A stretch of 64,000 nucleotides of DNA from contig DASVAS010000083.1 of assembly GCA_036376245.1 (NCBI GenBank), forward strand, positions 1 to 64,000. The letters run 5' to 3'. The position numbers and the translations under genes are program-made. The DNA comes from DATARR01 sp036376245. GTDB taxonomy: Bacteria > Acidobacteriota > Thermoanaerobaculia > Multivoradales > UBA5704. This document shows, piece by piece, positions 51,691 to 60,013 of this stretch (position 1 is its first letter; the number at the start of each line of letters is the position of its first letter). The notes below the pieces were generated by a model, which was not told the DNA's origin, ran no database searches, and saw only the letters and a list, made by a program, of their open reading frames with translations.

Positions 51691-53052
51691 ATGGCCACGC
51701 CCGTAAGAGAGACTGAGGTCACCCTGAAGAGCCAGGCAACCGGGGTGTGCAAGGACAGCTTGGCCAAACGCGGCAGGCCCGTTCCCGAGGCAGCGCGGAC
51801 CGAAAGACCGGCTCTTTCGGCGCCGCAGACAGAGGTGCTCCGCCTGCAGCGCAGTCACGGCAATCGCCACGTGCAGCGAGTGGTGACTCTGGCGCGCCAG
51901 GCTGAAGGCGATGCCGAGGTGACACCGGAAATCGAGGCGGCCATCGACCGGGAACGCAGTGGCGGCCAGGCCCTGGACCGCACCGTCTCCGCTCAGATGG
52001 AACGCTTTTTTGGCACCGACTTCAGCACCGTCCGGATTCACACCGGCGACCAGGCCAACCAACTCAATCGCTCCCTTTCCGCTCGCGCCTTCACCACGGG
52101 CCGCGACATCTTTTTCCGTGAAGGTGAGTACAACCCGGCGAGCACTACAGGAAGGGAGCTGCTGGCCCATGAGTTGACGCATGTAACCCAGCAGATGACA
52201 GGCAGCGTACAGCGGGCTCTGTCAGTCGCTTCCCCTGAATCAGAGGATGAGCGAGAAGCAAACCAGATGGCACGATGGGTGAGCCAATCCGAGCAGGACA
52301 GTCATGGGTTGCTGCGACGACAGCATCAGCTTGGCTCTCCACGATCTGGAGCCGCGGCGGATGGGCTCCTCCATAGGGACTCGGCCGAAGAGGCGGAGAA
52401 ATGGACCGGCTCAACGGAGCAGGTGGCTTTTCGAGATGCGGTACTGAACGCTCACCTCGCTAGGAGTCGCAAGGCAAAAGGATCGCCCATCCCAGACCTT
52501 ACGGAGGACGAGCTGGGCCTCGTGGTCGGCACGGGCGTCAGGATGAGAAAAGATGCAGCCGAAGCCGCCAGCTCCTTGCTGGCGGCAGCCAATGGCGACC
52601 TCGCCACGGCGAAGGAGGAGAAGGATGCGGATGCTCTGAAAACTCTCAGGCTCTCGGCTACCAGTGGGTATCGCTCCTCAGGCCACCAAGAGCGGGTATG
52701 GAAAGATTATTTTGAACAGAAATACTATAACGACACCATTAAGAACCGAGCTAAGCTAGCTGGTGGTCCTCACGGGGATAAGGCTGTCTCCTGGATGGTG
52801 GCCTATATCCGCCCGAAAGTCGCAGCGCCAGGCTTCAGTAACCATCAAGCGGGATTGGCCATTGACTTTCTACAGGTTCGATCGAAGGGAAACCCAATCT
52901 CGAACTCCACCAATCCTGGAGCGGTCGCCAGATGGAAGGAGACCTGGTTTTTCGGATGGCTCGAGCAAAACGCCAGTACCCACGGCTTCGAACCGTACCC
53001 TGCGGAGCCGTGGCATTGGAACTTCAGCGCGGAGGAGACAGGAACCAAGTAG
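51691..53052 (+). CDS. DUF4157 protein with M15 D,D-carboxypeptidase (VanY-like) domain, candidate eCIS payload
   Basis: The protein has 453 residues. The N-terminal half contains the DUF4157 domain (FFGTDFSTVRIHTGD, LSARAFTTGRDIFFREGEYN, H160-ELTH-164), a family strongly associated with eCIS cargo proteins. The C-terminal part carries the full M15B signature: SGYRSSGHQ near 325, SNHQAGLAID with H385 and D392, and EPWHWNF with E439 and H442, which are the zinc ligands and catalytic acid of D-Ala-D-Ala carboxypeptidases. It would trim peptide stems of peptidoglycan, so it could attack a bacterial target or help release the particle from the producer's own wall. GC content drops in the C-terminal part (about 40% in 52681-52740), which hints at a separately acquired domain. 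RBS GGAGG precedes ATG. Cargo status is inference. Confidence 0.88.
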   Translation: MATPVRETEVTLKSQATGVCKDSLAKRGRPVPEAARTERPALSAPQTEVLRLQRSHGNRHVQRVVTLARQAEGDAEVTPEIEAAIDRERSGGQALDRTVSAQMERFFGTDFSTVRIHTGDQANQLNRSLSARAFTTGRDIFFREGEYNPASTTGRELLAHELTHVTQQMTGSVQRALSVASPESEDEREANQMARWVSQSEQDSHGLLRRQHQLGSPRSGAAADGLLHRDSAEEAEKWTGSTEQVAFRDAVLNAHLARSRKAKGSPIPDLTEDELGLVVGTGVRMRKDAAEAASSLLAAANGDLATAKEEKDADALKTLRLSATSGYRSSGHQERVWKDYFEQKYYNDTIKNRAKLAGGPHGDKAVSWMVAYIRPKVAAPGFSNHQAGLAIDFLQVRSKGNPISNSTNPGAVARWKETWFFGWLEQNASTHGFEPYPAEPWHWNFSAEETGTK

Positions 53053-53100
53053 GTCGTTCCGGCCTGCGAGGCTCTACTCCCACAGTCATGACGGTGCTCC

Positions 53101-53706
53101 ATGATCGACGACCTCGACCGCACTCTCGAAGAGCTCCTCAAACGGGAGCTGCCTGGCGACTTGATCTCTCAGATCGCAATCAGCTTCGCCGTGCCGGATC
53201 AGAACTTTCCTCCGTCTGCGGTCAAATTGCCCGCCATCGATCTGTTTCTATACGACATACGGGAGAACCGCGAGCTTCGGCGCGGCGATTGGGCCGTCGA
53301 ACGTCGTAACGACGGAACGACCGTGCGGCTGCCTCGTCCGGTGCGCGTGGAATGCTCCTACCTGGTCACCGCCTGGCCGAGCGACGCATCGACCACTCCG
53401 GCCCTGGACGAGCATCGCCTCCTCGGTGAGGTGATGAAGGCGCTGTTGCGCCATGAAACGCTGCCGGCCGACTTGCTCCAGGGGAGCCTCCGCGGGCAAG
53501 CGCCACCATTGCCGGCAAGCACTCTCCAGCCAGGCCGCCTCCAGAGCCTCGGCGAGTTCTGGCAGGCGCTCGGGGGCAAGCCCAAGGCAGCCTTCAGCTA
53601 CTCCGTGACCATCGGCGTCGAGGCGGGAGAGCCCTTGGAGGCCGGGCCGCCGGTGCTCGAGAAGGTGATCGAGATCCGGTCGAAGGACGGGGAGGCGCCG
53701 TCATGA
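53101..53706 (+). CDS. DUF4255 protein, Afp16/Pvc16-like tail terminator
   Basis: This 201-residue protein matches the Pvc16 N-terminal/DUF4255 family (MIDDLDRTLEELLKREL, then AIDLFLYDIRENRELRRGDW and CSYLVTAWP). In the Afp and PVC particles this protein caps the distal end of tube and sheath and sets where polymerisation ends. It starts 48 bp after the payload gene and its stop overlaps the next start codon by 4 bp (ATGA), so the two genes are translationally coupled. Confidence 0.87.
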   Translation: MIDDLDRTLEELLKRELPGDLISQIAISFAVPDQNFPPSAVKLPAIDLFLYDIRENRELRRGDWAVERRNDGTTVRLPRPVRVECSYLVTAWPSDASTTPALDEHRLLGEVMKALLRHETLPADLLQGSLRGQAPPLPASTLQPGRLQSLGEFWQALGGKPKAAFSYSVTIGVEAGEPLEAGPPVLEKVIEIRSKDGEAPS

Positions 53707-54329
53707 CCATTGCGGTGACCGTCCGCCATCGAGTCGCCATTTACGGCAACGTCTCCGACGCCGTAACGGGAAGGCCCATCGAAGGAGCGCGCGTTGAAAT
53801 CACCCAGGGGCCGCAGGGCTTCTCTGAGCGGCTGGCGCTCCAGGCCCGTGCGGCGGGAAAGGACTGGCCGGCGCTGCAGGAGCGGCCTGACCGCACGCGG
53901 ACCGCGGCCGACGGTCATTTCCACTTCATGGATCTGCCGGCCGGAAACTACTCGCTCGCGGCGACTCTCGCCGCCGCCGGCAGCAGGTACGGCTCGGCTC
54001 AGGCCCAGGCGACCCTCACCGAAGACGCCCGGAAGACGGTCTCCCGGGCACAGCTCGAATTGAAGCTGCCTCCGACGACGGTAAGAGGAACGATCAAGGA
54101 CGGGCAGGGCAATCCCGTCCGCTTTGCGGAGGTGGGGCTCCGCGGCGGTCCCGAGCGAGCCGTCGCCGACGGGGTGGGCTTCTTTGTGCTCTCAGGTCTG
54201 GAAGCAGGGAAACGTACTTTCGTGGTCTCGGCCCGCGGCTTCAAGGACCTCTCGCGGACGGTCGATGTCGCCCCCGGAGTTACATCGACCGCGGACTTCA
54301 ACCTTCAACCTTCTCCGCCTGTGGTGTAG
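53703..54329 (+). CDS. Carboxypeptidase-regulatory-like repeat protein of the eCIS operon
   Basis: This 208-residue protein is built from two beta-sandwich repeats of the carboxypeptidase regulatory-like type: VAIYGNVSDAVTGRPIEGARVEI ending in FMDLPAGNYSLAATL, and TVRGTIKDGQGNPVRFAEVGL ending in LSGLEAGKRTFVVSARG. No signal peptide is seen, so it probably acts in the cytoplasm or on the particle. A binding or decoration role is possible. It is coupled to the terminator gene by ATGA overlap and followed 45 bp later by the sheath gene. Confidence 0.75.
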   Translation: MTIAVTVRHRVAIYGNVSDAVTGRPIEGARVEITQGPQGFSERLALQARAAGKDWPALQERPDRTRTAADGHFHFMDLPAGNYSLAATLAAAGSRYGSAQAQATLTEDARKTVSRAQLELKLPPTTVRGTIKDGQGNPVRFAEVGLRGGPERAVADGVGFFVLSGLEAGKRTFVVSARGFKDLSRTVDVAPGVTSTADFNLQPSPPVV

Positions 54330-54374
54330 CGGACCGGCGGACTTTCTTCCTCCGAATCAACCAAGGAGACGATC

Positions 54375-55613
54375 ATGCCCCAATATCTCGCCCCAGGCGT
54401 CTACGTCGAAGAGGTCAAGTCCGCCGTCCAGCCGATCGCCGGCGTCAGCACCAGCACGGCCGGTTTTATCGGCCACGTGGCGAACGACGTGAAAATGCCG
54501 CCCCAGCCCGGCAAGTTCCAGGTTGACGCCAGCGGCAATCTGGTGCTCGACACCGAGGGCAATCCGGTTCCGGTCCCCTATACCCTCGCGCCGGCGGGCG
54601 AACCCCAGTTGGTCACGAGCTGGGAGCGGTTCAAGACTCTGTTTGGAGACTTCCAGAAGAAAGACGACGATGCCACGGCCTCGAACAAGGTCCTCGCTCA
54701 CGCCGTCTACGGCTTCTTCAACAACGGCGGCTCGCGTTGCTGGGTGACCCGTCTTGCCGAAGATCTCTCGGCGAGCAACTTCCCGACCAAGGTGACCGAT
54801 GCCCTGGCCAAGTTTGCGGCCATCGACGAGATCTCGCTGGTGGCCGTTCCGGGTTCGACCGATGACGCGGTGCAGGACGCCGTCGTCAGCCACTGCAAGA
54901 ACACCAGCGACCGCTTCGCCATCCTCGATGGCGAGGTGACCAACACCCTGACGCCCGCCGCCATCAAGGGCGGCGCCAAGAACAGCGACTACGCCGCGCT
55001 CTACTTTCCCCGCATCCAGGTCTTCGATCCGGTGACGGAGGGCCCCATCGATGTGCACCCCAGCGGCCACATCGCCGGCATCTATGCCCGGGTGGACACC
55101 GAGCGCGGCGTGCACAAGGCGCCGGCCAACGAGGTGGTGCGTGGCGCCCTGGGGCTCGCGGTCCGGTTGAGCAAGGCGGACCAGGACGGCTTGAACCCGG
55201 CCGGCATCAACTGCATCCGCGATCTCAATGGCAGCATCACCGTCTGGGGAGCGCGGACGCTGGGCGGCGACGCCAATCTGGAATGGAAGTACGTGAGCAC
55301 GCGGCGCCTCTTCCTGTTCCTGCGCGAATCGATCGACGAAGGCACCCAGTGGGTGGTCTTCGAGCCGAACGATCAGAGCCTGTGGGCCAAGATCACTCGC
55401 AACATCACGGCGTTCCTCACCAACGTCTGGCGCTCCGGCGCCCTGTTCGGCGCCACGCCCCAGGAGGCCTTCTACGTGCGCTGCGACGCGACGACCAACC
55501 CGCCGGAGGTGCGCGACCTCGGCCAGGTGGTGACGGAGATCGGCGTCGCCGTGGTGAAGCCGGCGGAGTTCGTGATCTTCCGCATCAGCCAGTGGGCCGG
55601 CCCGGGACAGTGA
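54375..55613 (+). CDS. Contractile tail sheath protein 1 (eCIS)
   Basis: This 412-residue sheath subunit polymerises around the tube and contracts to drive injection. It starts MPQYLAPGVYVEEVKSAVQP, the classic sheath N-terminus, and ends with the conserved C-terminal domain (GARTLGGDANLEWKYVSTRR, LFGATPQEAFYVRCD, NPPEVRDLGQVVTEIGVAVV, KPAEFVIFRISQW). An AAGGAG site at 54363-54368 supports the start. The next sheath gene follows after 40 bp. Confidence 0.95.
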   Translation: MPQYLAPGVYVEEVKSAVQPIAGVSTSTAGFIGHVANDVKMPPQPGKFQVDASGNLVLDTEGNPVPVPYTLAPAGEPQLVTSWERFKTLFGDFQKKDDDATASNKVLAHAVYGFFNNGGSRCWVTRLAEDLSASNFPTKVTDALAKFAAIDEISLVAVPGSTDDAVQDAVVSHCKNTSDRFAILDGEVTNTLTPAAIKGGAKNSDYAALYFPRIQVFDPVTEGPIDVHPSGHIAGIYARVDTERGVHKAPANEVVRGALGLAVRLSKADQDGLNPAGINCIRDLNGSITVWGARTLGGDANLEWKYVSTRRLFLFLRESIDEGTQWVVFEPNDQSLWAKITRNITAFLTNVWRSGALFGATPQEAFYVRCDATTNPPEVRDLGQVVTEIGVAVVKPAEFVIFRISQWAGPGQ

Positions 55614-55653
55614 GACCGAGGATGCAGATCAGGGCTTCGGAGAGGGCAGCTCC

Positions 55654-56811
55654 ATGAGGACGTTCGCCACGCCGGGGGTCTACCGCGAGGACGCGTTCCA
55701 GCCGCGGCCGGCCGAGCTGCCCACCGGGGTGCCGGTGTTCCTCGGCTTCGCCGAGGGCGGCAAGCACAACCAACCCGAGCGGCTCACGGCACGGCGGCAT
55801 TTCGCCGACGTCTTCGGCCAGGCCACGAGGTGGCTGGCGGTGGCGGTGGAAGGTTTCTTCGCCAACGAAGGCGAGGAGTGCTTCGTCGTCCGCCTGGACG
55901 AAACCGCCGGTCTCAGGGCCGCCCTCGACGCGGGCCTGAAGGCGGCGGGCTCGCTGGTGGACGTGGACCTGGTCTGCACGCCGGACGCCTTTCACCGGTA
56001 CGAGAAGCAGCACGACGAAACCCGGGTGTGGGAAGACAAGCTGCGGGCCGAGGCGCTCCAACTGCAGAACGTGGTGCTCGCGCATTGCGACGCCCGGGGC
56101 GACCGGCTGGCCCTCCTCGATGCGCCGCCGGGCGCCCTGTCCGTGCTGGTCCGCCAGCACCGTGATGGGCTTACGGGCACCAATGGCGCTTTCTACTATC
56201 CCTGGGTCCAGCCGGTAGGGAGGACGGATTTCGCGCCGCCCTGCGGGCACGTGGCCGGCGTCATCGCCCGCACGGACCGGCGGCGCGGCGTGCACAAGCC
56301 ACCGGCCAACGAGGTGCTGCAAGGAGTCGCGGACCTCGAGCGGATCTTGACCGACGCCGACCAGGCCGAGCTCAACCCGGTGGGGATCAACGCCCTGCGG
56401 GCCTTCCCCGGCCGCGGCCTGCGCGTGTGGGGAGCCCGAACGGTCGCGAAAGGTCCCGCCTCGTCCTACGTCAGCGTGCGGCGCCTCTTCCTCACGGCGG
56501 CGCGCTGGATCGAGCGCAACCTGGCCGCCGCCAGCTTCGAGCCCAGCGATCTCCGTCTCTGGAACCGCATCACCCGCGAGCTGACCGTCTATTTCGAGAG
56601 CCTCTTCGCAGCCGGAGCCCTGAAGGGGCGGACGCCGGCGGAGGCCTTCTACGTCAAGTGCGACGCCGCGACCAATCCGCCGGAGGTGCGCGAGGCCGGG
56701 ATGGTCGTCACCGAGATCGGCCTCGCTCCCGCCCTCCCCAACGAATTCGTGATCGTCCGCATTCGCCACGGCCCCGGGGGAGTCGAGGTCTCGGGACCGT
56801 CCGCCGGCTGA
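55654..56811 (+). CDS. Contractile tail sheath protein 2 (eCIS)
   Basis: This second sheath paralogue of 385 residues starts FATPGVYREDAFQPRPAELP and keeps the C-terminal sheath core (VWGARTVAKGPASSYVSVRR, GRTPAEAFYVKCD, NPPEVREAGMVVTEIGLAPA). Afp and PVC clusters also encode several sheath paralogues, some placed at the baseplate or cap. It diverges strongly from sheath 1 in the middle part, so it is likely specialised rather than redundant. Confidence 0.93.
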   Translation: MRTFATPGVYREDAFQPRPAELPTGVPVFLGFAEGGKHNQPERLTARRHFADVFGQATRWLAVAVEGFFANEGEECFVVRLDETAGLRAALDAGLKAAGSLVDVDLVCTPDAFHRYEKQHDETRVWEDKLRAEALQLQNVVLAHCDARGDRLALLDAPPGALSVLVRQHRDGLTGTNGAFYYPWVQPVGRTDFAPPCGHVAGVIARTDRRRGVHKPPANEVLQGVADLERILTDADQAELNPVGINALRAFPGRGLRVWGARTVAKGPASSYVSVRRLFLTAARWIERNLAAASFEPSDLRLWNRITRELTVYFESLFAAGALKGRTPAEAFYVKCDAATNPPEVREAGMVVTEIGLAPALPNEFVIVRIRHGPGGVEVSGPSAG

Positions 56812-56853
56812 GGCGCTATCGCAAGGAACGATGTCTCTCAAGGAGAACCGATC

Positions 56854-57288
56854 ATGGCCACCGGAGACCGCAAAGATCCCTACCGTTCGTTCAACTTCCT
56901 TGTGGAGATCGACGGCATCGCCCGCGCCGGTTTCCGCGAGTGCTCGGGTCTGGACGCAAGCCAGGACCCCATCGAGTACCGCGAGGGGAACGAGGGGCTG
57001 ACCGCGCGCAAGCTGCCCGGGCTCAACAAGTACGGGAACGTCTCCCTCAAATGGGGAGTGACGGACGATCATGAGCTCTGGGACTGGCGCAACAAGGCCA
57101 TCGGGGGCGAGGTCGAGCGCAAGAACGGCTCGATCGTCCTCCTCAACGAGAAGGGCGAGGAGAAGGTCCGCTGGAACTTCCGCGAGGGCTGGCCGACCAA
57201 ATGGACGGGCCCCAGCTTCAACGCCACGGGCAACGAGGTGGCGATCGAGACGCTGGAAATCGCTCATGAAGGGCTCACCCTCGCATGA
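56854..57288 (+). CDS. Tail tube protein 1 (gp19-like, eCIS)
   Basis: This 144-residue inner tube subunit of the T4 gp19/Hcp-like fold is recognised by DPYRSFNFLVEIDGI, FRECSGLDASQDPIEYREG, KLPGLNKYGNVSLKWG and the terminal AIETLEIAHEGL. It forms hexamer rings inside the sheath. AAGGAG lies upstream of the start; the stop overlaps the next start (ATGA). Confidence 0.93.
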   Translation: MATGDRKDPYRSFNFLVEIDGIARAGFRECSGLDASQDPIEYREGNEGLTARKLPGLNKYGNVSLKWGVTDDHELWDWRNKAIGGEVERKNGSIVLLNEKGEEKVRWNFREGWPTKWTGPSFNATGNEVAIETLEIAHEGLTLA

Positions 57289-57650
57289 CGATTCAGACCG
57301 AGTTTCCGTTCACGCTGCCCCACGGCTTTCTCGACGCGGAGGGAAACCTCCACCGCGAGGGGATCATGCGTCTGGCCACCGCGTACGACGAGATCGCGCC
57401 GATGAAGGACCCGCGGGTGCAGGCCAATCCCGGCTATCTGGTGATCATCCTGCTCTCGCGCGTCATCCTGCGGCTGGGCTCGCTCGATCCGATCAATCCG
57501 AAAGTGATCGAAGGGCTCTTCGCCGGCGATCTGGCCTACCTGCAGGACTTCTATCGCCGCGTCAACGACCAGGGCCACACCCGCGTCGCCGTGGCCTGCC
57601 CCCACTGCGAAAAGGAGTTCGAAGTGGAGATCGAGCCCGGGGGGGAATGA
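57285..57650 (+). CDS. Small eCIS/phage tail assembly protein with CPHC motif
   Basis: This 121-residue protein resembles small phage-tail assembly proteins found after the tube gene in eCIS clusters: FTLPHGFLDAEGNLHREGIM, RLATAYDEI, VIILLSRVILRLGSL. It ends with a single CxxC knuckle (VACPHCEKEFEVEIEPGGE) that could bind metal with a partner. The exact function is not known. It overlaps the tube gene in front and the small gene behind. Confidence 0.8.
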   Translation: MTIQTEFPFTLPHGFLDAEGNLHREGIMRLATAYDEIAPMKDPRVQANPGYLVIILLSRVILRLGSLDPINPKVIEGLFAGDLAYLQDFYRRVNDQGHTRVAVACPHCEKEFEVEIEPGGE

Positions 57651-57817
57651 TGGGCTACCCCTCGGACCGCCTGTTCGAGGAGGTAGCCTTCCTCGCCTAT
57701 TACGTCCACTGGCCCCATGACGAGATCCTGCGCATGGAGCACCGCGAGCGGCAGCGCTGGGTGGCCGAGGTGGCGCGGATCAATCAACGCCTGAACGAGG
57801 AGGCGCGCGGCGGCTGA
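57647..57817 (+). CDS. Small DUF6760-like eCIS protein
   Basis: This short helical protein of 56 residues (MMGYPSDRLFEEVAFLAYYV, then HWPHDEILRMEHRERQRWV) is of the type annotated DUF6760 in eCIS operons. The start ATG overlaps the stop of the preceding gene; the adjacent ATG at 57650 is equally possible. Its place between assembly protein and second tube gene fits a chaperone or baseplate role, not proven. Confidence 0.78.
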   Translation: MMGYPSDRLFEEVAFLAYYVHWPHDEILRMEHRERQRWVAEVARINQRLNEEARGG

Positions 57818-57839
57818 CGCCGGCGCGAGGAGGTGGCGG

Positions 57840-58379
57840 ATGCCGGAGCTGGGCTTGAATGCGGCGGTTTCCCTGACAGCCAACCTGCTGGGGATCCGCA
57901 ACGATCCCTATACCGCGTTCAACTTCTTCGTCGAGATCGAGAGCTTGGTGGTCGGCGGCTTCTCCGAGGTCAGTGGCCTGCAGGTGGAGACGGCGGTCGA
58001 GGAGTATCAGGAAGGCGGAGAGAACGGGTTTGTCCACAAGCTCGCGGGTCCGACCCGCTATCCGAACCTCGTCTTGAAGCGGGGTCTGACCTTCATCGAC
58101 ACGCTGTGGATCTGGCACCAGGAGGTGACCTCCGGCAAGGTCCAGCGCCGGAATGGCACCCTCTACCTGCTCGACAATCGGCGGCTCCCGGCCATGTGGT
58201 GGGACTTCAAGGGCGCCTATCCCGTCAAGTGGATCGGGCCGGACCTGCGGGCCGACTCCAACACCATCGCCGTGGAGACCGTCGAGCTGGTCCATCAGGG
58301 TCTCTCCAGGCCCTCGTCCGGCCGGGTCCTCTCCGGCGCGCAGGGAGCGCTGAGCCTCTCAGGCTCGTTCGGCCTATGA
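57840..58379 (+). CDS. Tail tube protein 2 / tube initiator (gp19-like, eCIS)
   Basis: This second gp19-like protein has 179 residues: NDPYTAFNFFVEIESLVVGG, FSEVSGLQVETAVEEYQEGG, KWIGPDLRADSNTIAVETVE. It is longer than tube protein 1 and diverged; in Afp the corresponding paralogue (Afp5) joins tube to baseplate. The stop overlaps the following start by 4 bp. Confidence 0.9.
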   Translation: MPELGLNAAVSLTANLLGIRNDPYTAFNFFVEIESLVVGGFSEVSGLQVETAVEEYQEGGENGFVHKLAGPTRYPNLVLKRGLTFIDTLWIWHQEVTSGKVQRRNGTLYLLDNRRLPAMWWDFKGAYPVKWIGPDLRADSNTIAVETVELVHQGLSRPSSGRVLSGAQGALSLSGSFGL

Positions 58380-60013
58380 GCAGCGAAGCGCGCCCATCCG
58401 AGTTGGAGAATCTGCCGCTGGCCAGGCGGATCTGGCGCCGGTTCGGCCGTGCGCCGGGAGTGATCTCCATGGCGCTTGCGGAGGGATTGCAGCGCCGGGC
58501 CGACCGATTCATCCCCGCCGCGGCCGGGCTCGGAGCTGAGATCTGGCGACGCTGGGCGCCCGCAGCGGGCGGGTCTGCCGAGGACACCTTGCTCCACCGT
58601 CGGCTGGCGGTTCCGGACCAGCCGTCCCGGCCTGGGACACCCGAATCGAGCCGGCCTTCCGCGCCGTCCACGAGCGCGTCGGCCGCCAGGGTTCGCACCT
58701 CTTCGTCCTCGGCGCCGGAGGTGCTGCGCCGAGCGGCGGCCTCGATGCCGGCGTCCAGGCCTCGAACCGGTTCGGCGGAGCCTCCGGCCGCCGAACGTTT
58801 CCGGGTCCCCGAGCTCCCGTCTTCGGCGGTTTTGGAAGGACCGTCGCTGGCGGGAGAAACGAGGGAAGAGGCGGTTCCAGATCTCAGGCCCGTTTCGTCT
58901 CTGGCGTCCCGAACCGCTCCGGGCGCGGCCGTGGTAGCCGCGACCGCGTTTCCCTCCTCCGGCCGGCCGGCAGGACCCGTCATCGCGCGGGAGAGAGGGC
59001 CCGCCATCCTCCGCCGCCAGCCGTTCAGCTCCGCGGCCCCGTCGCTCCCGGATCTTCTCCCTGAGCCTCCCCGGCCCGCGGGATCGCCCGAACCTGTAAG
59101 CGAGCCAGGACATGCGGGCCTGGAGCGTGAACGTCCCATCCTGCGCCGTGCCGTACGGACCGGCGACGCTCCTCCGGCGGATCCAGACGGGAAGGTTGCG
59201 CGCTCGGCGCGGCCACAGCCGCCGCCGGAGTCTGTCAGGCCTGCGGAGTCTCATGCCTTGGCGGAGCCTATCGCCTCCGCCGCGATGCCTGCCCTTCCGG
59301 GTCTCGCTCGTCCTGAGCCTGCATCGGGACGCGTGGCTGTCAGCGGAGAGCCGGCTGGGGCAAGGCGGGTCTTTCGCGGCAAGGTAATCGCCCCGGGGCC
59401 GGCTTCCGCGTCCGCCGTGATCGCGAGGACGGCGATCTCGCGCAGCGGCTCCTCCCCGGTTCTCCGCCGGTGGCCTGTGACCCGTAGGTCGCCGGCGGAC
59501 ACGCCATCGGTCGCCGGATCTCTCGGCGGACACGCCGCGGCGGACGCGGTGACTCCGAGCCGGCCAGGGGTGGCCTTGCAGGCGGTTCCTGCGCCGGCCG
59601 TCGCGCCGGATCCGGGGCAGCCGGCGGTCGTGCGTCTCCGTTCCGCACCGGCCGGGCCGAAGACCGGACCAACGCTTACGGTACGCCGTGCCGCCGCAGC
59701 CTCCGCGCCATTGCCGGCCAGCGCGGACCTGCCGTTCCCGCGTGAAACCCTGCCGGCGCGAGCCGTCCCGGGCGGTCTCATCCAGCGCGCCGCGGCATCA
59801 CCCGCCGGACCGCCTGCCGCAGCCGCCGGACCGCAAGCCGCGCCGTCGCCACCCGCCGCAGGGGTTGGCATGGAAGCGGGCCGGAACGATGAAGAGCCGG
59901 CGCCGGAGATCGACCTCGACGAGCTCGCCGAGCGGCTGATGCGCCGGCTGACGCGCTCGCTCGCCGTCGAGAGCGAGCGACGAGGGAGGGGCCCATGGCT
60001 CTGGAGAAGCTGA
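58376..60013 (+). CDS. Long disordered Pro/Ala/Arg-rich eCIS protein with recurring L-R-R motifs
   Basis: This 545-residue protein of low complexity is dominated by Pro, Ala, Ser and Arg. Only the ends look ordered: MSSEARPSELENLPLARRIW at the start and an amphipathic helix near the C-terminus (EIDLDELAERLMRRLTRSLA). A short motif recurs along the chain: LLHRRLAV, VLRRAAAS, ILRRQPF, ILRRAVR, VLRRWPV, VRRAAAAS, LIQRAAAS. It overlaps the second tube gene (ATGA) and the LysM gene (19 bp), so it is part of the particle operon. It could be a tape measure, cargo adaptor or lumen protein; no family is recognised. The antisense strand also has open frames here, a composition effect. Confidence 0.8.
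   Translation: MSSEARPSELENLPLARRIWRRFGRAPGVISMALAEGLQRRADRFIPAAAGLGAEIWRRWAPAAGGSAEDTLLHRRLAVPDQPSRPGTPESSRPSAPSTSASAARVRTSSSSAPEVLRRAAASMPASRPRTGSAEPPAAERFRVPELPSSAVLEGPSLAGETREEAVPDLRPVSSLASRTAPGAAVVAATAFPSSGRPAGPVIARERGPAILRRQPFSSAAPSLPDLLPEPPRPAGSPEPVSEPGHAGLERERPILRRAVRTGDAPPADPDGKVARSARPQPPPESVRPAESHALAEPIASAAMPALPGLARPEPASGRVAVSGEPAGARRVFRGKVIAPGPASASAVIARTAISRSGSSPVLRRWPVTRRSPADTPSVAGSLGGHAAADAVTPSRPGVALQAVPAPAVAPDPGQPAVVRLRSAPAGPKTGPTLTVRRAAAASAPLPASADLPFPRETLPARAVPGGLIQRAAASPAGPPAAAAGPQAAPSPPAAGVGMEAGRNDEEPAPEIDLDELAERLMRRLTRSLAVESERRGRGPWLWRS

Noticed and set aside
49459..52182. Minus-strand frame opposite the eCIS ATPase
   Set aside because: It is a shadow of the ATPase frame; the Walker motifs are on the plus strand.
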